From an uncultured Clostridia bacterium (GTDB taxonomy: Bacteria > Bacillota > Clostridia > UMGS1810): a DNA stretch of 64,000 nucleotides. The notes beneath the pieces were generated by a model. It had not been told where the DNA came from, did not search any database, and saw nothing but the letters and a program-made list of their open reading frames with translations. This document shows, one piece after another, positions 26,213 to 36,352 of this stretch (the stretch's first letter is position 1; the number at the start of each line of letters is the position of its first letter). A program made the translations under genes and the position numbers. The stretch lies in assembly GCA_934454585.1 (NCBI GenBank), contig CAKSFP010000015.1:1-64000 (forward strand), in the 5' to 3' direction.

Positions 26213-29200
26213 ATGAAAAGAATTTTTGGTATTGTTTGCTCGGTGGCAATTTTGTTTTCGTGCTGCGGCTCGGCGAATGCCTCCGGTGTAACCGTTACGG
26301 AACAAGCCGAAAAGGTATATGAAGAAAGTGTTGTCTTTGAGGATGATCTCAAAACAAACGGTGAAACGGTAACTGTCGGAGAAAGCTTCTGGAAGGACAT
26401 AAGGGTTTCGTTGAAGCTTAGCCCGGGGAAAACTGCAAATGCCGGGATATTACTGAGATATAAAGACGAAAATGAGCATCTTGAGCTTCGTTTTTACCGT
26501 AACGGAAATGTTTTTTTGCTTCAAAAGAAAAATAGTATATGGTACAGCAAGCTTGCACAGGCGAGTATATCAGATTATTCCGGAACGCATTCCGTAGAGG
26601 CTGAAATGCTGGGCAAAAGCATAGCGGTTACTATTGATGGAAAGGTCCGCATGAAATCAGAAAGGGTTGCGGTGGACAGCGGCTGCGCAGGTATTGTTTC
26701 TGCAGGCGGATTTATATCGGCTGATGACGTAAGGATTAGCCTTTTGTCCGAAAAAGACAGGGTCAATTATACACAGTACGGTATGGTTGACCATGCAGAG
26801 GATATAGGTATGCCAACTTCTTACGGAGCTCTTGAAGGCGAGACAAACTATCAGCAGTATTTATCGTCAAGAGCGGAAATTCCCGGGCATTTTCCGATGC
26901 TTGCTCCAACGACGCCAAGAGGAACGGAAAAAGAGCTGTTTGTTTCTTCCGAAGGGGATGACAGTAATCCGGGAACTATTGATGCGCCTGTAAAAACAAT
27001 TGCTAAGGGAGTTGAGCTTCTTAAAGAACTGAAGTATGAAAAGGGAGCTGCACTTTATCTTCGCGGCGGAAATTATAGCGTGAGCGACACTGTTACATTG
27101 AGCAATATCATCGGAAGCAAAGAATATCCGGTATTTATCAGTAATTATAACAATGAAAAAGTTGTTTTATCGGGAGGCACGGTAATAGCTCCTGAGTATT
27201 ATGAAGAGCTTTCCGCTGGCGAGCTTGCCCGTGTTCCGCTTGTGTCTAAGGATTTTGTAAAAAAAGTAGATTTGAAAAAATTGGGGATAACAATTCCGTA
27301 TGAAAACAAGCTTACAGGAACGGAAACAAAAATGATATATAAGGCAAAAGTGCCAACCGCTGTTTTGGGAGTAAGCTACGGAAGTATGAATATGATTCCG
27401 GCAAGATATCCAAACAATGATTTTGTTCGTGTCGGTGAACCGATAAACCCGGGCGGACACCGTTATAACCCCGATACTCCGTACCCGGAGGTAAAGCTTC
27501 TTGATGACCGGCCGCTTTCGTGGAAAATGACAAATGATATGTGGATATACGGCTCAATTCATCAGGAATGGGATATTAATAACTATCAGATTGGCGAGGT
27601 TAAGAAAGAAAGCAAAAGTATTGTACTTGATTCATATAATGAATGGCCTGCAGAATATCACGGAGATAACCGTTACTATTATTATAACATAATGGAGGAA
27701 ATGGATCTTCCCGGCGAGTATGTGATAGACAGAACCAACGGTGTGCTTTATTTTTACCCTGTCGGAGATAATGATGATACGCCGTTAACATTATTAACAG
27801 GCGCAAATACAGTGCTAAATATTGACAATAGCTGTAAGCACATGGTTATTCGCGGCTTGAATTTTGAAAACGGTAAAGGCGGAGCAATTAATTCTTGCGG
27901 TTATGATATTTCTGTGCAAGGCTGTTTGTTTGAATCATTTACAGGTGCGGCACTGTCTATAGAGGGGGAATTAAGCGGCGCGGCATACAACAAAATCGTT
28001 AATTGCGGAAACTCTTATACGGCAGCTTCCGTGACCGGCGGAAACAGGTGGTCGCTGACGCCGGCAAGAAACTATTTTCAGAACAATATTGTTTTTGACG
28101 ATTCCGATTCGGGTGTCGCATTTGCAATCATTTCCGCAGTCGGATGTCTTGTTTCGCACAACTTATTTGCCGGTGCAAAGTCGCATCTTTTGTCCGAGGG
28201 GTGGTGCAACGAGGTTATAGTTGAAAATAACTCATTTGCATACGGTGCTTTGGTCAGCGCTGACGCAGGGGCTGTATATGTGTGTGGCACTGACTTTATA
28301 GGAAGGGGACAGCATGTAAGAAATAATTATTTTCAGGATATGTCTGCTTATGGCAATACGAAAAGCACAAATGCTGTATACTTTGATGACTTTGGACAAG
28401 GAAAATATGCTTACAACAATGTAGCGCAGGACGGTAACCTATATGTTCATGGCGGACGCGATCACGTTATGGATAACAATATAACAAACGGGACACTGGT
28501 TATTAACGCAAATTATTATCGCGGGAAGGATGATTTGTGGAAAAGAAGCATGGTACCGTATGTAAATGCTGCAGCGGGATTTGTGCATCCGAATATGAAG
28601 CCTTACGAAGCCTTGTGGAACAGCAGATATCATGACATGGTCAGATACCGTGAGCTTTACAACAAGTACGCTGAGGAGTACAAGAAGGAAGGATATACCA
28701 GAGAGCAGGGAAACTATGAGGATCAGGTTCGGCTTCCTGCAAACAATATATTGCTGAATAACATTGCTTCCAGCATAAATCTTGATCCGCTTGTGGTAGA
28801 GTACGGAGAGAAAATAGACGGAAATATTGATTCTGAAATGCCTCTCGATAAAAGTATTACCTTTGAGAACGGTTTGGATGATGATGCGGAATTTATTGCG
28901 TCTTTAACCCCGAATTTCAAGATTCCGGATACATCTGAAATGGGACCGGTTTTTCTTGAAGGAATTCTTGACAAGCCTGTTCTTGCACCGATTGAAGCAA
29001 TAACTCCCACTGACGGCGGCAAGGGTCAGGTTATATATGACGATGTTATTTTTAAATGGACTCCGTCCTTCGGTGCCTATTATTACACAATAAAAATTGC
29101 AACAGACGCAGAGATGACAAATATAATAGAGGAAGCAATTGCAAATGATTCGAACTATATTCCGTCAAAGCTGAGCGACTTTGGAAACACCTATTACTGG

Positions 29201-30088
29201 CAGGTTGAGGCGCATACAACCTTGCGCGAGATTGAGGAAAAGTCTGTTAAATCTCCTGTATTCAGCTTTACCACCATGACATATGACGAGGCGGTTCAGA
29301 GAGTTCCCATTGATAAAAAAGCTTTTGAGGATGATGCTTCAAGACTGAAGGCGGAGCTGAAAACAATAAAGGAAAGTGGTAATGCGGGCGATTATGCTGT
29401 CGGAACCGCGGAAAAAATCAATACTTTAATTAAGACGGCGGAAGAAAAGGTAAAAACAGCAAAAATTAACTCAATCGTACGTGAGGCTGAAGGGGATATT
29501 GCAAAAGCACGCAATATTCTTTATGCAAGCACAAATCCGGTTACATACAATGTATTTGATGATTTTGGAAAGGGCAGGCTGTTCTTTAAAGGGGAAAGAT
29601 GGAATACTGTAAGCAGCGGAGGCTTGATTTCATTTGCTCCGAAGGAAGGATTTACAACATGCATAGATACATCTCCCGAAAAGCTTGCGAGAAATGCAAA
29701 AATTACATTTAAAATGAAAATTGAAAAAATGGCAAACTGGATGGGGATTGCATTCCGTCAGAGCAATCCTGCGGGTATGTTTGCAGCCGACGGCAACAGC
29801 TATGATTTCATAATAAAATATGATTTAATCGAATTACAAAAATATAATGGCGGCAAATCATACGGTATTGTTCAATCTGTGGAGAATAACGGAGAGTTCA
29901 TTCGTCCAAACGAGATGCATGATTATGAAATAAATGTAAATAATGTGGATTCGGGTGTCAAAATTCAAATTTTAATAGACGGCAAGCCGGTTATAGATTA
30001 TCTTGATGAAAACAGTTATATTGCAGACGGCGGACATGTTGGTTTACTGCTTAACTCTGTAAACGGAATGGTCACTTTAAGTAAATAG
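26213..30088 (+). CDS. giant secreted right-handed beta-helix protein, probable glycan-active
   Basis: 1291 residues. Signal peptide (1-23, lipid-type Cys not in a proper lipobox), a LamG-like jelly roll (about 30-180), a DUF1565/beta-helix start (ELFVSSEGDDSNPGTIDAPVKTI) and a parallel beta-helix to about residue 880, a Fn3-like domain (about 925-1020), a charged helical linker, and a C-terminal LamG-like domain (about 1105-1291). Such helices are found in polysaccharide lyases and glycosidases, often with the active site in the groove; I cannot point to catalytic residues. Tightly follows the SLH pair, 15 bp apart. Confidence 0.85.
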   Translation: MKRIFGIVCSVAILFSCCGSANASGVTVTEQAEKVYEESVVFEDDLKTNGETVTVGESFWKDIRVSLKLSPGKTANAGILLRYKDENEHLELRFYRNGNVFLLQKKNSIWYSKLAQASISDYSGTHSVEAEMLGKSIAVTIDGKVRMKSERVAVDSGCAGIVSAGGFISADDVRISLLSEKDRVNYTQYGMVDHAEDIGMPTSYGALEGETNYQQYLSSRAEIPGHFPMLAPTTPRGTEKELFVSSEGDDSNPGTIDAPVKTIAKGVELLKELKYEKGAALYLRGGNYSVSDTVTLSNIIGSKEYPVFISNYNNEKVVLSGGTVIAPEYYEELSAGELARVPLVSKDFVKKVDLKKLGITIPYENKLTGTETKMIYKAKVPTAVLGVSYGSMNMIPARYPNNDFVRVGEPINPGGHRYNPDTPYPEVKLLDDRPLSWKMTNDMWIYGSIHQEWDINNYQIGEVKKESKSIVLDSYNEWPAEYHGDNRYYYYNIMEEMDLPGEYVIDRTNGVLYFYPVGDNDDTPLTLLTGANTVLNIDNSCKHMVIRGLNFENGKGGAINSCGYDISVQGCLFESFTGAALSIEGELSGAAYNKIVNCGNSYTAASVTGGNRWSLTPARNYFQNNIVFDDSDSGVAFAIISAVGCLVSHNLFAGAKSHLLSEGWCNEVIVENNSFAYGALVSADAGAVYVCGTDFIGRGQHVRNNYFQDMSAYGNTKSTNAVYFDDFGQGKYAYNNVAQDGNLYVHGGRDHVMDNNITNGTLVINANYYRGKDDLWKRSMVPYVNAAAGFVHPNMKPYEALWNSRYHDMVRYRELYNKYAEEYKKEGYTREQGNYEDQVRLPANNILLNNIASSINLDPLVVEYGEKIDGNIDSEMPLDKSITFENGLDDDAEFIASLTPNFKIPDTSEMGPVFLEGILDKPVLAPIEAITPTDGGKGQVIYDDVIFKWTPSFGAYYYTIKIATDAEMTNIIEEAIANDSNYIPSKLSDFGNTYYWQVEAHTTLREIEEKSVKSPVFSFTTMTYDEAVQRVPIDKKAFEDDASRLKAELKTIKESGNAGDYAVGTAEKINTLIKTAEEKVKTAKINSIVREAEGDIAKARNILYASTNPVTYNVFDDFGKGRLFFKGERWNTVSSGGLISFAPKEGFTTCIDTSPEKLARNAKITFKMKIEKMANWMGIAFRQSNPAGMFAADGNSYDFIIKYDLIELQKYNGGKSYGIVQSVENNGEFIRPNEMHDYEINVNNVDSGVKIQILIDGKPVIDYLDENSYIADGGHVGLLLNSVNGMVTLSK

Positions 30089-30098
30089 AATTGAGTAT

Positions 30099-30132
30099 AT
30101 GCAACACATTGCAGTCTTGCAGTGTGTTGCAT
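30099..30132 (+). other. intercistronic hairpin
   Basis: ATGCAACACA pairs perfectly with TGTGTTGCAT, and the interior continues the pairing with wobble pairs to a 2-nt loop. No T-tract follows, so it looks like an RNA processing or stability hairpin between the two beta-helix genes rather than a terminator. Confidence 0.6.
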
Positions 30133-30149
30133 AAATAGGGGTGATTATG

Positions 30150-33100
30150 ATGAAAAAGGCTTTTAAACAAATTTTTTCTGTAATTTTGACAATAATGCTT
30201 GTTTGTTCCGTACCCGGGAATATGGTGCTTGCAGAGGAAACGGCGCTTAACAACGAGTATGCCGAAATTTTTTCTGCGCAAAAAACCGGCGACAGGATAA
30301 GTCTGTCTGTTGCGATGGGATATTCGTTCAAAAATGAATTTCTTACTGTGTATGTGACTGACGGAGAATATGATACACCGGAAGCAGCTATTGAGGCGGA
30401 CAAGCTTGAATATATTAAATTATTTCAGCTTGATAAAAACGGTAAGCTTGAGGCTGCCGTTTCTTTGATAAACACCGATGCATCAAATTTATTTGTTAAG
30501 GCGGAGAAATTTACAGTTAAAACGGATTTAAGCCTGGGCAAAGTTGTTTTTTCGGGAGAAAAAAACTATAACAAAGCTATTAACGTGTTTTGCGAATTGC
30601 CGGGCGAAAGCTCTGCTGTTTTGTCGGTTGACGATGCTGAAGTTAATATGAGCGGCAGCGGGTACGGTTTTTCTGCTGGTATAAGCAAAGCTGCGTCCGA
30701 GGAAAGTATTATAAGCGTAACGGCAAGTAAAAATGCTTTTACAGTTCCCGCACTTGCATTGAAGTATACAGCAGACCGATTTGGACTGCTTACGGGTACA
30801 GTTCCCGTAGACGGAGATAATCTTTGGGAGCAGTTTGAAGCAAGGCGCAGAGAGCTGCCGGACGAAGTTGCGGTTATGCCCGTAAAGGCAGTAAGGGGGA
30901 ACAAAGAAATTTACGTTGCACAAAACGGTAATGACAGCACGGGTGACGGCAGTATTGACAAGCCCTATAAGACTTTTGAAAAAGGTATTGAAGCATTAAG
31001 GACTGCCGAAAAGTCGGGCGGAGCTGTTTTATGGATCAGAGAGGGTGTTTATTCCTTGACCGAAACTCAAAAGCTTGACTCTTTGTACAGCGGAAGAGAA
31101 GAAAAGCCGGTATTTATTTCAGCCTATCCCGGAGAAGATGTAAGCGTTATCGGCGGAACGGTTATTGAAAGCAGCAAATTCAGAGCTTTAACTTCGTCTG
31201 ATGCGGCATACAGCAGAATACCAAGCTCAATAAGAAGTTCTGTTATGGTATTTGATGCGAACACAGCAGGTGTGTCTTTGCCCGGAATAACAGCTAAAAC
31301 AATACCTACTCTTGCGTCGGATAAGGAAAAACTGACACTTGCGCGTTATCCCGATAAAGGGGATGCCAACGTTGTACTTAAAAGTGTAAGTAATGTTACT
31401 GATGATACATTTTCTTACACCGTTTCCGATAACGAAATGCTTTCATGGGGTGATCTGACAAACGCATGGGTTTACGGTACGTTCAGTGCCGATTGGGATG
31501 AGTCACATTACAGCTTAATAAGCAAATCGGAACTAACCTTCACCGCAAAGCAGAGGGCAAATTCCAAAGTAACAGAAGACACTTCATCAATAAACAGCAC
31601 AATAGGACATTATTATTACAATGTACCCGAGGCATTGAATTTGCCCGGGGAGTGGTATATTGATACAGAGGACGGAAAGATTTACCTATATCCTCAGGGC
31701 GGTGAAACAAAATATACTCTTAGCAGGAACGAGCCGTTTACGCTTATGACTCTTGACGGAACGGAGAATATTGTTATAAACGGTATTGAATTTGCCGACG
31801 CAAAAACAGGTATTGCAATTGTCAACGGAAGGGACAATCAGATTCAGAACTGCGCATTTCGCCGCACAACAGGTGAAGCAGTAGTCCTCGAGGGGAGCTA
31901 TAACGGAATGATATATTGCGTTGTTGAAGATTTGGAATCGAGATATTCAGTTTCGCTGACAGACAGACGACACGAAAGTATACCGGATGAAATCGGTGAA
32001 AAGCCGAGCACGGATTTCCGTGAGCTTGTACCTCAGAGAAATTACGTACAGAATTGTGAGTTCTACGATAATTCCACGATGTGGGTATGCTATGCTCAAA
32101 GCTGCATTATTTCACATAATAAATTTGATACGACCATGTGTGCTGTAAACCTTTATCATTCCATAGAGTGTATAATAGAATACAATGACTTTGTTGCCAA
32201 TAAATACACGACAAACGATATGGGGATTATTTATGTAAACGGCGCGCCTGAGGGGCGTGGGAATCATATACGGTGCAATTATATGCACCGTGATGCAAAT
32301 GTCGGCTATACGGCGTGGGACAGACCTTTATACAGCGTTTACTTTGACGACATGAGCTCAGGTAATTTTGCCTATGAAAACTATATTGCAAGAGGACGCC
32401 TTTATATTCATGGAGGGTCATATAATATTTTTTATAATAATGCTGTAAATGAATCGATAAACATAAATGATGATTGGCTTTCGCAGGGACGTGATAAAGA
32501 CTGGGCTAATCATTCAAGCAATCCTGGAACTATATATCAGTATTATTGGCATCATGCTTTTTCGGACGGTGTACCTAATATATGGGCAAAAAGATTTCCG
32601 TATTTTAAGCTCAATCATGATAAGTTTGACGCTTATAAAAAAGGAACTGTTACGGATGCAACCTGGCTGAGAGCGCCAAAGGATAACATTATAAAAAACA
32701 ATATTGTTTCAGGAGCAGGTATCAGGGCTCTTATTAACTATGACCTGACAGGAACAAATGCGGAAGGGACAGCAGCAATACTGAATAACTATGAAAATGA
32801 AAATTATTCAGGGAAAGATCAAAGTCTTTCATCGCTGGTAAATATTAATGATACGGGAATTACACCATCAGGCAAAGCAGCTGAAAAATTGCCGGACTTT
32901 GAAACAATCCCACCCTTGACACAAATGGGTGTTCTGCAAAAAAAATGTGATTCTGATTTGGTGATTACCAAGAAAACTATTACAGACGGTAAGGTAAGCT
33001 TTAAAGTACATAATTATTCAAATGCGGATATAACAGGATACGGTATAATTGCATGCTACAATAATAAATTAGAGAAAGTATTTTCAACAAAACCGATCAC

Positions 33101-33233
33101 CATGTATTCAAATTCGGAAACAACAATTTTTGAGGACTATAATGTAGAAAACTATAGCCTTTATGATGAAGTATATGTATTTCTCTGGAAAGAAAGCTTG
33201 TGTCCGATAACAGAAAAAAGCAGGGTACGGTAA
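30150..33233 (+). CDS. second secreted right-handed beta-helix protein, probable glycan-active
   Basis: About 1027 residues. Signal peptide, a beta region (to about 250), then EIYVAQNGNDSTGDGSIDKP opening a parallel beta-helix with asparagine-rich turns to about residue 900, and a final module of about 95 residues with IIACYNNKLEKV and VYVFLWKESLCPI that resembles the C-termini of the proteins at 19087 and 50201. The core is related to the preceding 1291-residue protein (both have FYHHYYNV/YYYN-type and ALNLPGEWYID / DLPGEYVID segments), so the two are paralogues by tandem duplication. AGGGGT (30137-30142) supports the ATG at 30150; a GTG at 30141 is in frame. Confidence 0.82.
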   Translation: MKKAFKQIFSVILTIMLVCSVPGNMVLAEETALNNEYAEIFSAQKTGDRISLSVAMGYSFKNEFLTVYVTDGEYDTPEAAIEADKLEYIKLFQLDKNGKLEAAVSLINTDASNLFVKAEKFTVKTDLSLGKVVFSGEKNYNKAINVFCELPGESSAVLSVDDAEVNMSGSGYGFSAGISKAASEESIISVTASKNAFTVPALALKYTADRFGLLTGTVPVDGDNLWEQFEARRRELPDEVAVMPVKAVRGNKEIYVAQNGNDSTGDGSIDKPYKTFEKGIEALRTAEKSGGAVLWIREGVYSLTETQKLDSLYSGREEKPVFISAYPGEDVSVIGGTVIESSKFRALTSSDAAYSRIPSSIRSSVMVFDANTAGVSLPGITAKTIPTLASDKEKLTLARYPDKGDANVVLKSVSNVTDDTFSYTVSDNEMLSWGDLTNAWVYGTFSADWDESHYSLISKSELTFTAKQRANSKVTEDTSSINSTIGHYYYNVPEALNLPGEWYIDTEDGKIYLYPQGGETKYTLSRNEPFTLMTLDGTENIVINGIEFADAKTGIAIVNGRDNQIQNCAFRRTTGEAVVLEGSYNGMIYCVVEDLESRYSVSLTDRRHESIPDEIGEKPSTDFRELVPQRNYVQNCEFYDNSTMWVCYAQSCIISHNKFDTTMCAVNLYHSIECIIEYNDFVANKYTTNDMGIIYVNGAPEGRGNHIRCNYMHRDANVGYTAWDRPLYSVYFDDMSSGNFAYENYIARGRLYIHGGSYNIFYNNAVNESININDDWLSQGRDKDWANHSSNPGTIYQYYWHHAFSDGVPNIWAKRFPYFKLNHDKFDAYKKGTVTDATWLRAPKDNIIKNNIVSGAGIRALINYDLTGTNAEGTAAILNNYENENYSGKDQSLSSLVNINDTGITPSGKAAEKLPDFETIPPLTQMGVLQKKCDSDLVITKKTITDGKVSFKVHNYSNADITGYGIIACYNNKLEKVFSTKPITMYSNSETTIFEDYNVENYSLYDEVYVFLWKESLCPITEKSRVR

Positions 33234-33257
33234 GCTAAAAAAGGAGGAAGTAAGTAT

Positions 33258-34367
33258 ATGATGTATAGACAGACAGTATTACCATACCGCAAGGGCTTTA
33301 ATTTGAGTTATTTGATGTGCCCGCAAAAAGGTATAGATGCAGGCAATCAGGAAAACTACAGAAAGGAATTGCGCGAACAAAATCCGATATCATACGAGCT
33401 TATTAACAGTGACCTTGAAATGATAGCGGATCTCGGATTTAATTTTGTAAGATTTCCGTTGAATTACATTAACTTTATTCAAAATTACAATGATTTTTGG
33501 AAAGGCAGTGATTTTGAATTTAAGGAGAGAGAAATTGCAATAATTGACAAGGCTGTTGAGAGAGCAGCAGAGCTTGGCATATATGTAGAGCTTTCGCTTC
33601 ACCGCGCACCCGGCTACACTGTCGGAAGAATAGAGCCTGACCCGTACAGTCTGTGGAAGGATGATGAAGCAGATAAAGCCTTTGTGAATATATGGAAAAA
33701 GCTTACAGAAAGGTACAGAGCTGTTTCTGCAACCAAGCTGGGCTTTAATCTTGTAAATGAACCATACTCAAAATATGCCGGCCGAAGGCTGCTTGACATA
33801 AAAAAGCATAATGCCGTTATGCGAAAAACAGTTAATGAAATCAGAGCACTCGGAGATAAGCGAACAGTTTTTCTGGATGGTACAAACTGGGGCAGAGAGA
33901 GTATTCCTGAGCTTTGCGATTTAGAGGGAGTGGCACAAAGCTGCCGCGCCTATGATCCGAGGGAAGTTACACATTTTTCGTTTTCGCAGGATGAGGATGA
34001 AAACGGATTTGTGAAGTGGCCGGATATGCCCGGGAAAGAGAGCCGCAAGTATGAGAGACAGATTATTTGGACAAAAGAAACATTATATAAAGAATTTGAA
34101 GACTGGGCTAAGCTTGCGCAAGAAAGGGGTATCGGCGTTCATTGCGGCGAGGGCGGGGTTGTGAACAAATGCCCGCATAATGTTGCGCTTTCATGGTTTA
34201 GTGATGTAACGGATATACTTAATGGCTTCAATATTGGTTTTGCGCTGTGGGAGCTGAGAGGAATTTTCGGAGTTATTGACAGCGAAAGAAAGGATTGCAA
34301 GTATGTGGATTACAAAGGGCATATGCTCGATAAGGAAATGCTTGATATTATGAAAAGAGGCTTATAA
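33258..34367 (+). CDS. glycoside hydrolase family 5 (cytoplasmic)
   Basis: 369 residues forming a GH5 TIM barrel: early FVRFPLN, acid/base Glu168 in FNLVNEP, nucleophile Glu298 in GVHCGEGG, and a C-terminal Trp in FALWELRG. No signal peptide, so it acts on imported oligosaccharides. GH5 covers beta-mannanases, glucanases and beta-mannosidases; the downstream GH130 and phosphohexomutase make a beta-mannoside substrate attractive, but this is inference. AAGGAGG at 33241-33247. Confidence 0.9.
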   Translation: MMYRQTVLPYRKGFNLSYLMCPQKGIDAGNQENYRKELREQNPISYELINSDLEMIADLGFNFVRFPLNYINFIQNYNDFWKGSDFEFKEREIAIIDKAVERAAELGIYVELSLHRAPGYTVGRIEPDPYSLWKDDEADKAFVNIWKKLTERYRAVSATKLGFNLVNEPYSKYAGRRLLDIKKHNAVMRKTVNEIRALGDKRTVFLDGTNWGRESIPELCDLEGVAQSCRAYDPREVTHFSFSQDEDENGFVKWPDMPGKESRKYERQIIWTKETLYKEFEDWAKLAQERGIGVHCGEGGVVNKCPHNVALSWFSDVTDILNGFNIGFALWELRGIFGVIDSERKDCKYVDYKGHMLDKEMLDIMKRGL

Positions 34368-34369
34368 TT

Positions 34370-36337
34370 ATGGAATGCAATACATTGCGCTTTGGAAAGA
34401 TTAAGATAAAAGGAGCCGAGCTGGGAGAAAGCAGTTGTTTGCCTGATATAAAAAATGATGATTATATTCATGCAGCGGTTAATGTTTCGGAAAAGGTTTC
34501 GGCCGAGGATAAAGCTAATCTGGGAAAAGGGATGATTTCAACACTGCTGCCGTATCAAGTTCAAAACGGATATAACAGAGAAAGGAAAGAGCTTGAATTT
34601 GACGGAGCAATTTTGGAAAACGAGTATTTAAAGGCTGTATTTGTTCCGGAGCTTGGCGGCAGGTTATGGTCACTATATGACAAAAAGAAAAAAAAAGATT
34701 TACTTTATGCAAATGATGTTTTTCAGCCTTGCAATCTTGCACTCAGGAACGCATGGTTCAGCGGCGGAGTTGAGTGGAATATGGGAATAAAAGGACATAA
34801 CCCTCTGACCTGTTCCAGGCTTTTTACGGAAGAATGTGAGGACAAGAGCGGAAATCCAATGCTCAGAATGTATGAGTTTGAGAGAATAAGGGAGGCTGTT
34901 TATTCGATTACCGCCAAGCTTGAAGAAGACGTGCTGCTTGTGAATGTTACACTTGAAAACACATCGGATGAAGATAAATATATGTACTGGTGGTCAAATA
35001 TAGCTGTTGATGAAACTCCGGATACGCGGGTAATAGTTCCTGCCGAAGAAACATTTTACTGTTCATACACGGAAGGCGGATATTTTCTGGATGTGTCAGC
35101 ATTACCGTATATGGATGGGGTTGATGTTACATATGCGACAAATCTGACTCGCTCAAGAGATTTCTTTTATAAAATTCCTGAGGAAGAGCAGAAGTGGATT
35201 GCTGCGGTCGACAAAGACGGATATGGACTTGTGCATATGTCTACAAAGGAATTGAAAGGCAGAAAGCTGTTTGCCTGGGGTCAAGGAGCCGGCGGAAAGC
35301 ACTGGAACAGATGGCTGTCGGACAGTCAGAAAAGCTATATTGAGATACAGGCAGGTCTTTTAAAAACCCAGCTTGAACATTTTGTGATGAAAGCAAATTC
35401 AATAATATCATGGACAGAAGGATATAGTCCGGTAAATGCAAATTCCATACTTGTACACGGAAAAGATTTTCATGCTGCTACAGATGAAATAAAAAATAAA
35501 ATTTATTACAAACAAAAAATAGTCCGGAGTGCAGATTTGACAGTCGGAGAAAAGGCTGTTCTCAGGTATAACGGCTCCGGCTGGGGAGCGTTGGAAAATA
35601 TGTTTCGCGAAAAGCCTGTAAGCAACATTGTATGTTTCCCGAAGGAAAGTATACAGGATGATGAAGCGGAATGGCTTGAATTATTGCAAAGCGGAAAAAT
35701 GATTACTCCTGATACAAGGAGCCGCATAAAGAGTTATGTTAAAGGTAAAAAATGGCTTGAATTGGTGGAGAAAGCAACAGATAGCTGGTATAAGTATTAT
35801 CAGATGGGCGTTATTCTTTATACGGAAGGAAAAACAGACGAGGCTTATTCAGCATTTGAAAAATCAATTGAATGCTCTCCTAACTGCTGGGCATACAGAA
35901 ATCTTGCGCAAATAGAAAAAAATGAGTATGGAAATGCGGTGAAGGCCGTGTTATATATGGAAAATGCAGTAAGGGAGAAGAATGATTATCAGCCTTTATG
36001 GGTGAATTATGCAGAAGCATTGTTTGCAAACAACGGTTATGAGAAATGGATAGAATTATATGAAAACGAAATTCCGGAGGATTTAATGAAAAACGGCAGA
36101 CTCAAGATGCTATATGCTTTAGCCTTAAGCAAAACGGATTTGTATATGAAGGCCCTTGAAGTGCTGACTGACAACTTTGTAATGCCGGATATAAAAGAAG
36201 GAGAATTTTCCATATCACACATCTGGCTTGAAATACACAGAAAAATGTTATCCGAAAAAGGAATACACGGACTTAATGACAGTGAAATCTATGAAAAATA
36301 TCCGTTGCCGTATGAATTGGATTACAGAATGCACTGA
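34370..36337 (+). CDS. DUF5107 domain protein with TPR-like C-terminus
   Basis: 655 residues, no signal peptide. Residues about 70-340 resemble the DUF5107 galactose-mutarotase-like fold (FVPELGGRLWSLYD, GGVEWNMGIKGHNPLT, YWWSNIAVDE, FAWGQGAGGKHWNRWL). Residues about 460-600 have TPR-like helical repeats (YYQMGVILYTEGKTDEAYSAF). Proteins with this plan occur in gene clusters for polysaccharide use and act on sugars, but their exact reaction is not settled. Starts 2 bp after the GH5 stop codon, so translationally coupled. Confidence 0.82.
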   Translation: MECNTLRFGKIKIKGAELGESSCLPDIKNDDYIHAAVNVSEKVSAEDKANLGKGMISTLLPYQVQNGYNRERKELEFDGAILENEYLKAVFVPELGGRLWSLYDKKKKKDLLYANDVFQPCNLALRNAWFSGGVEWNMGIKGHNPLTCSRLFTEECEDKSGNPMLRMYEFERIREAVYSITAKLEEDVLLVNVTLENTSDEDKYMYWWSNIAVDETPDTRVIVPAEETFYCSYTEGGYFLDVSALPYMDGVDVTYATNLTRSRDFFYKIPEEEQKWIAAVDKDGYGLVHMSTKELKGRKLFAWGQGAGGKHWNRWLSDSQKSYIEIQAGLLKTQLEHFVMKANSIISWTEGYSPVNANSILVHGKDFHAATDEIKNKIYYKQKIVRSADLTVGEKAVLRYNGSGWGALENMFREKPVSNIVCFPKESIQDDEAEWLELLQSGKMITPDTRSRIKSYVKGKKWLELVEKATDSWYKYYQMGVILYTEGKTDEAYSAFEKSIECSPNCWAYRNLAQIEKNEYGNAVKAVLYMENAVREKNDYQPLWVNYAEALFANNGYEKWIELYENEIPEDLMKNGRLKMLYALALSKTDLYMKALEVLTDNFVMPDIKEGEFSISHIWLEIHRKMLSEKGIHGLNDSEIYEKYPLPYELDYRMH

Positions 36338-36352
36338 TTGGAGGAACGGCTT

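Noticed and set aside
30099..30132. Terminator between the two beta-helix genes
   Set aside because: Strong hairpin but no T-tract, and the next ribosome site follows at once; recorded as intercistronic hairpin instead.
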